From Chlorops oryzae (Eukaryota > Arthropoda > Insecta > Diptera > Chloropidae), in NCBI GenBank assembly GCA_020466095.1, contig CM035807.1:50496752-50560751 (forward strand): DNA of 64,000 nucleotides, read 5' to 3'. This document shows, in pieces, positions 10,005 to 21,671 of this stretch; position 1 is the first letter of the stretch, and every line of letters begins with the position of its first letter. Under the pieces are notes generated by a model. The model saw nothing but the letters and a program-made list of their open reading frames with translations, had not been told where the DNA came from and did no database searches. A program made the translations under genes and the position numbers.

Positions 10005-10713
10005 TGGGAAAAATATGAGCAATAAAATTTGATAAGAAAACACAATTTTAAACCACAATCTTTTAAACCCAACCGCTTGCCCTCTTTAGCAACTTTAACC
10101 TCGTAGGTATACAGAATCATCTATCGCTTAAGGATGGGTTAAAAAATTAAACAAAAGATGTCAGTAGGAATTCTTACTGCTTTTAGAAAAGAAAGCAAAA
10201 TCAAACCGTAAAAAATTTAATTTTACAGCACTGACGAGATCAAAATTATTTGAGAGCGCGGATTATGGAATATATAATTAACGTCCTACATGTCGTATGA
10301 GTGATGCCTTTTGTATGGGATCAACACTGAGAGTATTAATGTACCCTTCTTTTAAATTAAAGTAAATACTAGGAGCTATTTTTCAAAAAAATATAAAAGT
10401 TGCGCCAAAATTGGAATACACTGAAATAAATACTTAAACTTTTCTTTTTAGTTTTGTGAAAAAAAATTTCTCAGTGTAAAATTAAAACAAAATTTTTTTA
10501 GCTTCCTTGTTTTATTGTCTAACAGAATCTGTTTAGATCGTCTCTCTATCTTAATTGGTTGTTGAGATATAAAATTTTGAAAAAAGCCTTAATAAAAAAG
10601 GACTTTCAAGGATATCTCAAGGACTATTCAAAATTAAAATCTAAAAAGTGGTCTCCACAGTATTTTTAGATGAAACCTATCGAAAAATCAACAAAATTTA
10701 AAAATTCCTTTCA
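10005..10713 (+). other. hAT intron/non-coding stretch, second copy
   Basis: Near-identical to 6141-6903 minus about 54 bases, ending in the same TTTCAG acceptor. No frame of its own. Confidence 0.7.
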
Positions 10714-11966
10714 GGGTGGCACAACCCGTCAGACCCTTTCAACTTGATTGGAAAAATGTGATCTCGCTTTCCACAGACGGCGCGCCCTCAATGTTAGGTG
10801 GAAGATCTGGATTAGTGCGAAGAATTTCTGAAGTTGCCAATTCGAATTTCGAAGCGACACATTGTATTCTACATAGAGAAGCCCTTGCAGCGAAAAGTAT
10901 GTCACCAGAGTTGAGCGAGACGTTGCAACTCGCTGTCCAAATTGTTAACAACATTAAAGCAAGTTCGTTGAATAGTCGTGTATTTTCATTGTTGTGCAGC
11001 GAAATGAATAGCGAAAATCGAACTCTTCTTTTACACTCTGAGGTACGTTGGCTGTCTCGAGGCAAAGCGCTCAATCGCCAGTACGAGCTGCGCACAGAAT
11101 TAATTACATATTTCTGGAATACATTGAAGAGCACGCACCGTCGCAAAACAAAAAAGGACCCAAAACTCCAGAAAAACATCCCGAACAAATATTTCTGGAA
11201 AAACTCCAAGACAATGAATGGTCGTGTAAATTGGCATATTTAGCCGATATTTTTAGTGCTTTCAACGAAATAAACCTCCAAACTCAAGGTTGTAAAATGA
11301 ACTTCTTCCTTTTTTGGAACCGAATCGAAGCATTCCAAAAAAAGCTGTCCTTATGGGAAATGCAAGTAAACAAATTTGATTTGACGCCATTTTCGTACAC
11401 CTATGATCTGCTTAACGAAGACGAGACGTTAGTAGACTACATTCAACTAATCATACTTTGTCATTTGGGGAAATTGATCACCGAATTCAAACGATATTTT
11501 CCGGAAAACAGCGACCCCCGAACATCGTTTTTATGGATCGTAAATCCCTTTATCAATGTAAATGAGCCAAACATGTTATCAAGTGCTGAGCAAGGACAAC
11601 TTCTAGGTAATTTTAATTTTTTTAACATAAATCAATAGTTTTTATTATTCTATTCTTTTAATTTTGATAGAACTGACATCAGATCAAACGTTAAGAAATC
11701 TGTTCGAAAATTTGGATTTTGATGAATTTTGGTTGAAGATACGCATGAATAACGGCACTCTGAGTGACATTGCTATTGACAAGCTGCTTAGCTTTTCAAC
11801 GACCTACATGTGTGAAGCCGGGTTTTCAAGCTTGGAGCAGATTAAAACGAAGAAGCGTAATCGATTGGAAGTACACGATGTGATGATTCTAGCGTTGTCA
11901 GAAATCCAGCCGAGATTTTATGAATTGATCAAACAAGTTTGGTCCCAAATGAAAAAATTCAAATAA
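10714..11966 (+). pseudogene. hAT transposase (ZBED5/SCAND3-like), two exons
   Basis: The exon starts at the TTTCAG acceptor and repeats 6904-7304. It then runs on through FLEYIEEH..., FLEKLQDNEW, YLADIFSAFNEINLQTQG and FWNRIEAFQKKL, all typical of ZBED5/SCAND3-type hAT proteins. A 1-base frameshift lies near 11108. A 64-base intron (GT at 11607, AG at 11670) joins in frame to the last exon, which encodes SFSTTYMCEAGFSSLEQIKTKKRNRL, the hAT C-terminal dimerisation domain, and stops at 11964-11966. The frame shift makes it non-functional as assembled. It could be a transposon copy or a decayed domesticated gene; no TIRs were found. Confidence 0.8.
11607..11670 (+). other. 64-bp spliceosomal intron of hAT gene
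   Basis: GTAATT donor and TTTTGATAG acceptor. Removal restores codon phase (G|AA) between QGQLL and LTSDQT. The size is typical of a fly short intron. Confidence 0.7.
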
Positions 11967-12002
11967 GCTGCGTTCTGCAGTTTCGATTTCAACTGTTTTT
12001 GT

Positions 12003-12113
12003 CTTTATGTACATATGTGAAGAGAAAATTGGTTTTTGTTTTTATGTACATATGTGAAGAGAAGATTTGTTTTTGTTTTTATGTACATATGCGTAGAGAA
12101 GATTTGTTTTTGT
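12003..12113 (+). repeat. Three tandem copies of a 37-bp unit
   Basis: Units start at 12003, 12040 and 12077. Each contains TTTATGTACATATG then GAGAAGATTTG. The open frame through them is a by-product. Confidence 0.85.
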
Positions 12114-12697
12114 TTGTTTTTTTCGTTTTCATAAAATAAAGAATTGACATCATAATTTTTAAAGAAAAATTCTACTTTACGCAGTACATTTAAAATTTTG
12201 CTGTTTGCTGTTATTGATTCATAAAATTGAGAAAAATCTGCACGGATTTGATCCAGCAGATTTCATAACAGGCACGAATACTACATGCTGTTAGGAATTT
12301 ATCCAATGAGCATGACCATTTCATGACATATGAAGTAAATACTGCGTGTACGAACAATAATGTCATTTGAAAAAAATAGAATATGAAACTGAATTTTGTT
12401 TTGGTTTTATTTTTAAAATTTTTTTCTATACAGAAAAACGTAAGTTAACTTAACATATGAAGGGACAATAACTTAAACTAAAACAATTGCCATTTCATCA
12501 TGTTTTATTATCTCATCACTTAACTTCAGTCACTTTTAGTAGCACGTTTAAATAATCTCAAGCACTTTGGAACTACTTGGGAGCAACGGAATACTGAAAG
12601 ACAATTTCATAACATACTCATTTCAATATGGGGTAATAAGCCCTTTTTAAAATTACAATTTCATTTGAAGAATAGTATCTTCTGCCGATCTCATCTT
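12114..12697. other. No recognisable feature
   Basis: AT-rich DNA without a sustained frame, repeat or motif I can identify. Confidence 0.5.
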
Positions 12698-13325
12698 TTA
12701 ATTACATTTTCTTATGACTTTCATTGAAAAGAGGTTCAATTGCGATGAATTCCGGCAGGCAATTTCCAATTCATGCTCTGTCTGACAGTTGTAGCAAGTG
12801 TTGTCAACTGGACTTTTCGGGAATTGGTAGCACTGAATTTTGGTGGTACATGGTGGTCCATCGAAGTGGTACGCCAAACGGCTACTGCCGCGCACCACTG
12901 ATCTACCCTGTTAATAAAAAATGCAGTGCAGGAAAAAATTGTACACGATTGCGACAAACGTAATATAACAATCGAGAAAAATGTGCTCATCCCGTTTTTC
13001 AACTGCTCAGTGAAGACCGGGGTACCAGAACTTCATAAACACACCGATTGTGATGCAGGAAAAGTATTTTTACCAGGAAAAACGCAAAAAATCAATAAAA
13101 TTCAACGACACAATCAATTTTGAAGAAATCCAAATAAAAAGTTATAAAAACAGAGAACTCGTTGAAGAACTAACACTACACAGAAATATATCATATGGCA
13201 TAAGCACAACAATTAAGCTAAAAAACAGCGTAGAACTGCCGGAAAGACCACCGCAAAGAGGACCGAGTATTAGAACAATTAACAGACGGTCTAGAGAACA
13301 AGCGGCGAAAGAAACAGAAACTTAA
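12698..13325 (+). other. Unrecognised possible coding remnant, cysteine-rich
   Basis: Overlapping plus frames (12724-12963, 12926-13123, 13050-13325) read like one coding region shifted twice: cysteine-rich first part, then a lysine-rich charged part ending RRSREQAAKETET. A minus frame (12698-12898) also has spaced cysteines. Composition differs from the A-rich DNA around it. I do not recognise a family. A retroelement env or a decayed secreted protein are possibilities only. Confidence 0.2.
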
Positions 13326-14640
13326 AGAAGGGAAAATAAAAGAAAAATACATTTCGGCACTCAAATCCCAAGCAACGAAACACTACACCGCTCGCAAATG
13401 TCCAACAACAACAAAAACTACAAACGACACCGGCAAACGAGAACGACGAAAAAACAAAAAAAAAAAGAAGAAGAAAAAAACGCATAGGCGCGCCAGACAT
13501 GAGGACGGCGCGCATCACCTACGTTCACTTAAAAAATCAACAACAAAAAATCATGTTAAAAAATTTTTAAGTATTTTTTATTTTGAATCACAATAATGTT
13601 TTTTTGTTTTCGATCTCAGACTAAAAGAACACCAACGAAAGCACGAGTATATTTATGAAAAATCTTAGAAAAAAAATATACAAAACGAAAAACGCGGGAC
13701 CAATTTTTACTGACAAAGGGAAATTCAGTTCCCACACATTTTTTTTTTAAACAATTTTATTTTTTTGCTCTCAAGGACACATGTGCACGCACAAAATACA
13801 GCAGGCACATGTGCAGCAAAAAAGGCCCAAACAAAAAGGGTAAAGAAGAAGCAATTGCAAGCAAAATGCAAAAATTCTTTGAGTGTCGTTGACACAGCAA
13901 ATTATGCAACTCAAAAAAAAAAAAAAAATCAACCTTCACTAAAGGGGGGAAGGGGAGTGGTGATTCGAGCCAGTTGCCTCAAACCGTTCGACTTGCAAAT
14001 ATTTGAAAAAAAAAGTCAGCAAGTTTAATTTCATTGTCAATGTCAGCATTTAAACAAACAAAAAAAATCAATCAAATCAATTGTAAGTCACTGTAAATGC
14101 AATAAAAAAAAGAAGAAGAAAAGAGAAAAATTTTTGCAATTTAAAAATAAATATTTTCATAGTTTTAACAAAAAAAAAAAAAAAAAAAACATTGAGTATT
14201 TAGCAAGTAGCAATATTGAATTGTATTCTGGAAAATGAAAGAAAAAAAAAAAAAAAAGGAAGGATATCTAGAGCATTTAGCAATAAGCCACGTTTTGAAT
14301 TATATAAAAAAAAAAAGAGAAAAAAAAATAAATCTTTTGAAAAGTAGAAATAGCTTTGAATTATATAAAAAGCAAAAGAGAAGAAAAAAATCTTTTGAAA
14401 AGTAGAAATAACTTTGAATTATATATAAAAAAAAAAGAGAAGAGAAGAGAAAAAAAAAACTTCTGAAAAGTAGAAATAAATATTTTTTTTAATAAAACTG
14501 GAGTATGTTTGCAGTAAAAATGTCTAATTGTATTCTGAAAACTAGAGTATTTAGCAAGTAGTAATGTTTGAATTGTATTTCCAAAAATGAAAGATATAGA
14601 GAAAAAAGTAAAGAAAAATAAGAAAATCAAGCAAATCTAG
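13326..14640. repeat. A-rich low-complexity region with 58-68 bp tandem units
   Basis: Long A-runs and GAA/AAG tracts. Three degenerate tandem units begin at 14294, 14355 and 14413. Each has TTTGAATTATATA, an A/G tract, then GAAAAGTAGAAATA. No gene. Confidence 0.75.
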
Positions 14641-15182
14641 CAAGCACTGAGACCACACTACCTTCAGCGAAGTATGCATCACGAATCAGCAGAATCAGCA
14701 GTATCGCAGCAACAATAAGGCTTTTCATCTAACCCAGAAGGTCCGAATCAAAACAACCAGCAGCAGCTAAGCAGCGCACTATATAGCAGCAACATAATTT
14801 TATCGAACACCGCAAATATCAGGCAAAGACATATGGGTGAATATATATGCACACCCACTACAGCAGCGATCGAGCAAGATTTAAACACCAACATCATCAA
14901 CACGAGCCGGAATTATCGAAATCAGATTCGGCTCAACCATTTCCAATACCAGCGTATAACATGGCTGGATGTGAGAGTCGCACTTGCCGAAGAGGGGAGG
15001 GATGTTGTCAGTTACACAGCGCAACGCTACCAGCACTAGCATCAGCGGCACGCTATCAGCACTAAGTCAAAAGAAGTGCAATAAATAATAATAAAACAAA
15101 CAAATGCAGCGACACCACCTCAGTCCAAAAGAAGTGCAATAAACAATTATAAATTAAACAAGTGCAGCGGCACCACTTCAGC
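14641..15182 (+). other. GC-richer block with 57-bp tandem pair; possible LTR/leader
   Basis: CAG-rich sequence preceding a Bel pol fragment. Two tandem copies of a 57-bp unit start at 15066 and 15123 (AAAAGAAGTGCAATAA ... GCGGCACCACTTCAG). It may be LTR or leader sequence of the Bel-like element, but no LTR partner was found. Confidence 0.35.
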
Positions 15183-15590
15183 TTGAAACCCAACGCCTTG
15201 TACAACAACAGCACGAGTGAGCGTACAACAACAGCTCGAGCGAGCGTGAAATCGAACGCCATCGACAAGACTACAACCGGCGCGCTCGAAATCAAAGACA
15301 ACAAGAACAACAAAGGCAACAACAATAGTACAAGCGAGCATGAAATCGAGCGCCTTTGGAAATTGAAATATCTTTTGGATTTACATAAGAGAGACATATG
15401 GAAAAAGCCGCAACCAAATTTGAAGGTGGACGATTTCGTCGTCATCATGGATGCTCAGCTGCCCCTATTTGAGTGGAAAAAGGGAAGGATCGTTCAGGTG
15501 TATCCTGGAGACGATGGCTTTGTGCGCATTGTCAATGTCAGGACGCAAGGTGGCATTGTCACAAGGCCAATTACAAAACTTTGCCTATAA
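15162..15590 (+). pseudogene. pol: Bel/Pao pol C-terminal fragment (DUF5641)
   Basis: From about 15345 the frame encodes the DUF5641 module that ends Bel/Pao integrases: YLLDLHKRDIWKK, NLKVDDFVVI, WKKGRIVQVYPGDDGFVRIVNVRT, TRPITKLCL. The first 60 residues are low-complexity and do not match. RT and integrase core are missing upstream. It ends about 110 bases before a zinc-knuckle frame, the same spacing class as in the complete Bel element at 45-46 kb. Confidence 0.8.
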
Positions 15591-15660
15591 CCCATTGAAC
15601 TTTCAGAAGCATTATGACTAGCCGTAATCACCCTTTCGCAACACCCCCTCCTCCCCCCTC

Positions 15661-16460
15661 TTGCCTTATCCACGACCGTCCGCTCATCAGTCTCTCATAT
15701 TCGTTTCAGATTATTGCTATGGGAGGACGACCCCCTGCGAAACGTGCGCTAAGTCCCATGACATGAGTCACTGCCGCCGGTTCCGCCGATGGACGTTCCA
15801 GCTGGGCAAATGTTGCCTGGCGTGTTTGTCGCTGACCCAACTGCGGAAGGATTGCCGGTCCAGCAATAGCTGCAAAATTTGTGAAGAACAGCACCATTAC
15901 CTGATCCATCAGCGGCTGCGATCGCCATCGCCCGCTGAGGCCGGCCCATGGCACCCCTTGAAAGCCCGGGAGTCTGAATCGGGGGCGACTCCAGTCGCTC
16001 AACGGCGCTCTCGACGACGCCGCCATCATTCGCGAACAGCTCATGGTCGTCCGGGGGAGCGGAGCAAATACGGCCGAAGGCCGCCGTTGCAGCGCCGAGG
16101 ACCCTAAGCAAGCCTCAGTCGGTCGTCATCACCACCTTCGAGCCGTCGACATTACGTCACCCAATCGGGTCGGATTCGGAAAACCCACCCAGAAGCAGCG
16201 AGAACCCCAAGCCCCCGCCGGGAACGTCACATTCGCTTTGCGCTCGCTCCAGCTCCCCAGTCAACGACCTCGTTGTCTCTGCCTGGCGCTCGGGGTTGGT
16301 AAATCCCGTTCGACCGCGACATGGCCCGCGTCCGGGTGATGGTGCAAGAGGTCCGCGACTTTCTCCGCATTCGAGAGTGGTAAGCAGAAAATATCGGTTG
16401 CGTAGCGCAAGGCGGGTAGTATGTCCGTCTTCTCGCCACGGAGCCTATGCAGCCGCACCG
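15661..16460 (+). pseudogene. Bel/Pao post-integrase zinc-knuckle ORF
   Basis: The open part (15661-16107) encodes three Gag-type knuckles: CETCAKSHDMSHC, CLACLSLTQLRKDC (third ligand H replaced by Q) and CKICEEQHHYLIH. A pyrimidine tract and TTTCAG (15705-15710) just upstream could be a splice acceptor. After 16000 the sequence becomes Pro/Arg-rich in shifting frames, and no protease motif is visible. The last part (about 16375-16430, AAGCAGAAAATAT...GGCGGGTAGTATGTCCG) matches 24400-24450, the end of another fragment. GC content is much higher than its surroundings. Its place after DUF5641 mirrors 45264-46050. Confidence 0.6.
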
Positions 16461-18188
16461 TTAACTAAATGGCGAATGTATCGATATTGTCCAATACCCT
16501 TTTTCTTTTCTACAGCGCTAGCTCAACTGATATTTTGAGCGATTCTGATTCGAACCTCGACGCTCAACCCGTTCGTTTATATCACAGGGCAACCGTGCAT
16601 CCGAAAAACAATAAAAAATTGTCCGACTAGTGCCCGAAATATTCGACAATAAGTAAAAAACAAATAATAAGTAAAACCATAATCGTAAGTCGTTAAGAAA
16701 AACAAAAAACAAGTATTTAAGTTCGTACGCCACGAAGGCAGAATTCTGTTTTTTTTTTTCCTTTATAATTTTCTATAGTCATTAAGAGCCAAGAAGGCCA
16801 TATAATTTTTAACCATATTGAGTCGTCAACGCAAAGCTTAAACCCCTATACCACGCCGCGCAATTTCCTATTTAATCCACCATGCCGCTTGCCGAAGCAT
16901 CCATGCCGTTTCCCGGAGTCCAGAGTGGAACCACAGGTACGTACCAACTCTCCTGAATTAGACAGTAACAAAAATTAATTATTTTTGTTTTTTTTTTTTT
17001 TAGCGATTTTTGCAAATCTTAGAAAGATCTTTCAGTATTTTCCAGGAGAGCGCTGTATAAAAGCAGAATTTGAATCTTGTGTCTGAGTGAATCTGAGTGT
17101 TATTTTTGGAAAGTACACCATATATTGCGAAAGACATTGAAATCAATTACAATTGATCTGTGCATCCTAAGACAGCTCAAATTTGCATAAAAAAGAGGTT
17201 TCGATTGTACAATAGCAGGGAGATAGCCCTAAGGGGCTGTCCATTAATTACGTAATATTCTTATAACTGTTTTAACGTTCGAGTCTTAAGTCTTTGCGCA
17301 TACAGTTCTGTTATAAGAACCGTAAAAGAGAGAGAGAGAGCAAAGTCTTAAGACGCAAACGTGTAGCGCAGGTGAAAATCTGTTCTCACTCCTAAGCTAG
17401 TAACGACCCCATCATTCTGAAAAAAACGTTCATAGCTAAAAACATAGCAAATATGTTACGATAGTAGTTTTTTTAAATTGATTTTGTGGTGGTTAACATA
17501 CCTGTAATATTCTTAAACATTTTCAGTCTCAGTATAGACTAAAAAAAAATTTTTTTTTAACCAATCAAAATTTTCAAGTCAAAAAAGCAACAGAATGGAT
17601 CACAATTGAAACAAATTGTTTAGTGAGATCGAAATCCACAAACAACACTTACATTGAAAACAATTAATGAGGAAAAAATGATGTTTTGGTTACGCCAACC
17701 TAACGTCATGTATTTTTCACGCTTGATACGATCCTTTGGCACATAAATAAACAACTAATGCGGATGGTTTTTTTAATGTGAGTTTTTTTTGTAACTATCC
17801 GTTAATGCCGTAGCCGTAGCGCCTAAGGGAACGAGTCCTGAAGCGAACGGATACAGCAAGGGTTATTTGGGCTCGAGCGGAGACAGAACTCTTTGATCGC
17901 TACCGCTTAGACGCGCCTCGCCGCTCCGCTTCTGCAAAATTGCAAGAAGTAAAAATTGAAAACAAAGAAGTTAGATTCTAATAATAAAAATATGATAGAA
18001 CAAAAGAAATTTCTTGAACTGAACTGAACAAGAAGAAAAGCATAAACTTAAGTGAACACGAAAAAGGCAAAGAGAAAAGAAGTAATTTAAATTTAAAAAA
18101 AAAAACGATTTTAGTGCACACTGTATGAAATAAAAAAGCAGATCGCAAGGTTAATTTTTTCGTCAACATGCAAACGCTACTAAAGCCG
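16461..18188. other. Unassigned, includes dispersed repeat 17815-17975
   Basis: No frame is convincing. 17815-17975 (GTAGCGCCTAAGGGAACGAGTCCT...) is a diverged direct repeat of about 24460-24620. It probably marks the 3' untranslated part or LTR of the same Bel-like family. A short GA microsatellite lies at about 17326. Confidence 0.5.
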
Positions 18189-18650
18189 GGAAGTCGCATA
18201 CGCCGTTTTCGGCCACGAAAACTAAAACGAGAACTAAAAATCGTTGTTGTTCGTCACTGGTTCGTTCCTGAGTTAGTTTTCGTTTCGTTAGAAGCGTAGC
18301 GACATTAATCAGAAACCGAAACAACCGATTTTGAGCTGTCATATCATATTATCTATTCCTCGTGCAACAATGAAAATTTAATTTTCATTTCTCATAAAAA
18401 CTACAACGAAATTAAATTGAAAAAAAATAAATGAAACTGACTGTCAAAATATACATATTTCGTTGCTATAGCTCCGAAAAGAACCTACTTGAAGTTGTTT
18501 TCGTTCCATCGTCAAACGGCGATTTTTTCGTTGCTAATCGGCGCTGTTTCGATTCTGAATTTCGCCGGTACTTTCTGTACCAGAAATTTTTTCGGAGCTA
18601 ATGTATGGAATTTCGTTTTCGTTGCCGAAAACGGTGTAGGCGACTTTCCA
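18189..18650. mobile_element. MITE with TIRs GGAAGTCGC...CCGTTTTCGGC
   Basis: The left end GGAAGTCGCATACGCCGTTTTCGGCCACGAAAAC pairs with the reverse complement of the right end, about 37 bp with few mismatches. Total about 460 bp, no coding capacity. No clear target duplication. Confidence 0.7.
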
Positions 18651-19384
18651 GCTTATGGCTAAAATTTAATTAAACGTCTAAATCAAACACAAAACAGCTT
18701 TTAATAGCGTCACGCAAACGCTGGCAAAATAACGAAAAAAAACCTCCCAAATTTTCGTCTTCAGACCAGGGACGTTTACCCCCTTTGTCCATGACATTAT
18801 CATTTGGCGATCCTGCGAGGCGCCTGGAATGATCTCCGGTGGACCAATCCTTTTTTAAAGGTGAAACAAGTCCGCCACGTGTAACGCGCCTCAAACCTTC
18901 ATTCGTACTGTTGTATTTTCAAGGGCACCGATTTACAAAGCGCGTGCAGCGTAGCATAAACTAGAAGCGTGGACAATCCTCTTCCCCTCGGTCTCAGTAC
19001 ACCACATTGATAGCGAACCCGTTTGCCATTTGGCGTGAACGCTGGTTTAATGCAAGGAAAAATAAGCAAAAAATACCACAACAAAAAACCAGGCGACTGC
19101 CAGTCTTATTATCGTTTCCTCGTTCCATTCAGTTGAAGACGAAGCGAGGGAGCCGCCCACCAGGGAATTGTTAATTTATTTTTCGGTTCTCCGAAAGTCT
19201 TTGTGAATCGGGTTTCTTTCTTCACCGTGCAGAAAATCCGAGTAGATAACACTGTTCGACAAGGTTCTTCCCACAAGAGTTTTGAACGTTGGTTCTACTG
19301 TCAACCCGCATTGTAAACCAACAAAAAATATATCTCTATGTTATCACGTGTGTTATAAAACTGGAGCCACTAACGTAGTAGTAA
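18651..19384. other. No recognisable feature
   Basis: Mixed-composition DNA. Short frames (18670-18894 and 18899-19084, minus) match nothing I know. Confidence 0.4.
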
Positions 19385-20340
19385 TTGATACTTCGCAAAT
19401 ATAGTGACTCTAATGGCAGAATCAATGATGGAAAATGTTGTTCAAACCTTAATAAACGTAATTTTTTTCTAAAAAATGTACATATTTTTTTACTTTCAAT
19501 GGGCTTATCTTGATCAAAATTTGGGTTGTATTTAAAATATTCTTTTTGGAAAAAGGAGTAATAAATTATGCGAAAATATGACCTTAAATGATCGTTTCTC
19601 TTAAATATTCGCTGAGAAAGTAACTATTTAATGCAAGCATTGAGTTTCAAACTTCAATGCGACATATTTTTTTGCAAAAATAACTTGTTTGTGCTTTGAA
19701 ATAATCGAAGGCGATACCAATTCCTTTTTAAATAATTCTCTGTAGGAAATGGGTGCAGTCATACTCTCTAAGTTTATAAGTATGTACACCGTTGACAACG
19801 GGTTTTTTTTGTTTTAATTTTGTTACACCAGCCACACCAGCATGTAATACAGATACAGAGGCAGACATGTCTTAATGCAACATTCGATGCAAACGCCAAT
19901 AGGCAATTGGAGGGAGGACTGAGGCACTTTCACGTCATGTTCAACTTATGAAATGCATTCTGGCTCATTTTTAAATGACTATATTTATTTATTCAAAAGG
20001 GCTCTACTTAGAAAAATCAAAAATCGTATCGCCTTTGATTTTTTCAAAGCAAAAACAAGTGATTTTTTCAAAAAAATATGTCGCACACACTTTTGAAACT
20101 GAATGCTTTCATAAAATGGTTAATTACTCAGCGAATATTTCAATAAAAACTTTAAGTTTTACAAATAATTGCAAGAAATTTATAACTTCTTTATCTGAAA
20201 ATTTTTTTTAAAATACACCGCAAAAATTTATCAAGATAAGCAGATTGAAAGTAAAAAATTTGTTCATTTTTTAGAGAAAAACTACGATTTTTCAAGTTTG
20301 AACATCATTTGTGACCTCGAATTCGGCCAAATAATATAAA
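19385..20340. mobile_element. Foldback/MITE element with about 270-bp inverted arms
   Basis: About 19440-19705 is the reverse complement of about 20040-20305, roughly 80-85% by eye. Shared blocks include TACTTTCAAT..GCTTATCTTGAT, AATATTCGCTGAG and GCGACATATTTTTTT. The weaker pairing extends outward to about 19400 and 20330. A loop of about 330 bp lies between. No transposase; the plus frame at 19975 lies inside the arm. Confidence 0.7.
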
Positions 20341-21671
20341 TTTTGCTATCCGAAAAAATCTTTGATATTCATAGAGCATATATCCTTTGATAAGGTATCT
20401 GAAATGTTTCTTGTTTTTGAGTAAAGCTGTCGCGAAAAAAGTTTTATCCAATATAAAGTAATTTGCTCTTTTTTTGGAAACGAATAGTGATCAAAAAATT
20501 CAGATTTCATTTTTGGATTCAGGATGAAGTTTTCCATATAAATTTAGACCTTTCGTTTATGTTGCTCGACTTTTTGCCCAAAAAGTCGACCAGTTTTTTT
20601 GTGGTGTTTTTCTAGTGCCAACTTTACCACAATTAGTTCTCCATTATAACCCTCCAATAATTTTGTAGATTTTTAAATGTGAGGCTAGAAAGCAAACACT
20701 TATCCCATAAACTATCTCTTTACTAGTGCTGCGGGCACCAATAAAGTATATTGGATATAGTAAAGCACTACATCTCTCAGACAAAATTATTAAGCATAAT
20801 TATTGGGATTTCGACATTTTTACAGCAGATTTTTCAATTTTAGAAGAAAACCACAGAATAGGTTAGTATTTGTTTTATTTTGCCTTAGATAACTTATAAT
20901 TAAACAACATTTCACATTTCTTGTTAGTCTTTCGAAATACATGATTCCTTGCTATGCAATCGCACATTCTTGTTCTAGGTGTGCTGCTCCTGTGAGTGAA
21001 GCAGCTAAGGCTTCGTCAAATAAACCAACAATCAGCTTTTCGTAACAGCTCGCCGTAGGTTTTTTTTTTAAAAAAACATGCGACCGATCCTTGACGCAAT
21101 CGGTTGTTGCGAAAGTGAAAGTCTTTACCTGAAGTGCGCTATTAGCGTCATTGCCCAAAAATTTATTCAATCTCGAATCTTACGGAGTCGATAAAATTAA
21201 AGCGATTGCAAATAGCACCTTCTTATTGCAAATGCGCTACGACAGGCATTGGCCGAAAATTTGCTCAACATCGACTCTTAGGGAGTCGAGAAACTAAAAT
21301 CGATTCCGAAAAGTAAGTTCTTAATTTGCAAGAGACTAAGACGATACTAAGACGCTGGTTTGCAGTCTCGATTTCACAGTTATTTTCTGCGATCATCATT
21401 GCATCCAATTGCAAATTGAACTTCGAGCAAGAGGAAACGAGGGGTTTTTGCCTTTATGCAGCTGATTGTTATTTAGTGAACTCAGCGAAGTGACGGAGGA
21501 AATCAAAATCACTCGGCTACGTGTCAACAACGCCTTCCCTGAAGCTTGTGAAAGAGTGATTGGAATGTTTGGATCGTCGCGCGTTCTCGGATCTTTTTGG
21601 ACGAATGTCAAAAACTTCAGATGTTAGGCCGAGCACAACTCCGCAATATGCTATGGGGAAAAAGACATGCC
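20341..21671. other. Unassigned; imperfect 60-bp direct repeat near 21160/21250
   Basis: Two related stretches (AAAATTT..TCAA..TCG..TCTTA.GGAGTCGA) occur at about 21160 and 21255. Minus frame 20952-21170 and plus sequence 21470-21630 look weakly coding but match no family I know. Confidence 0.35.

Noticed and set aside
14361..14630. Phe/Ser-rich minus frame
   Set aside because: Complement of A/G-rich tandem units; low complexity.
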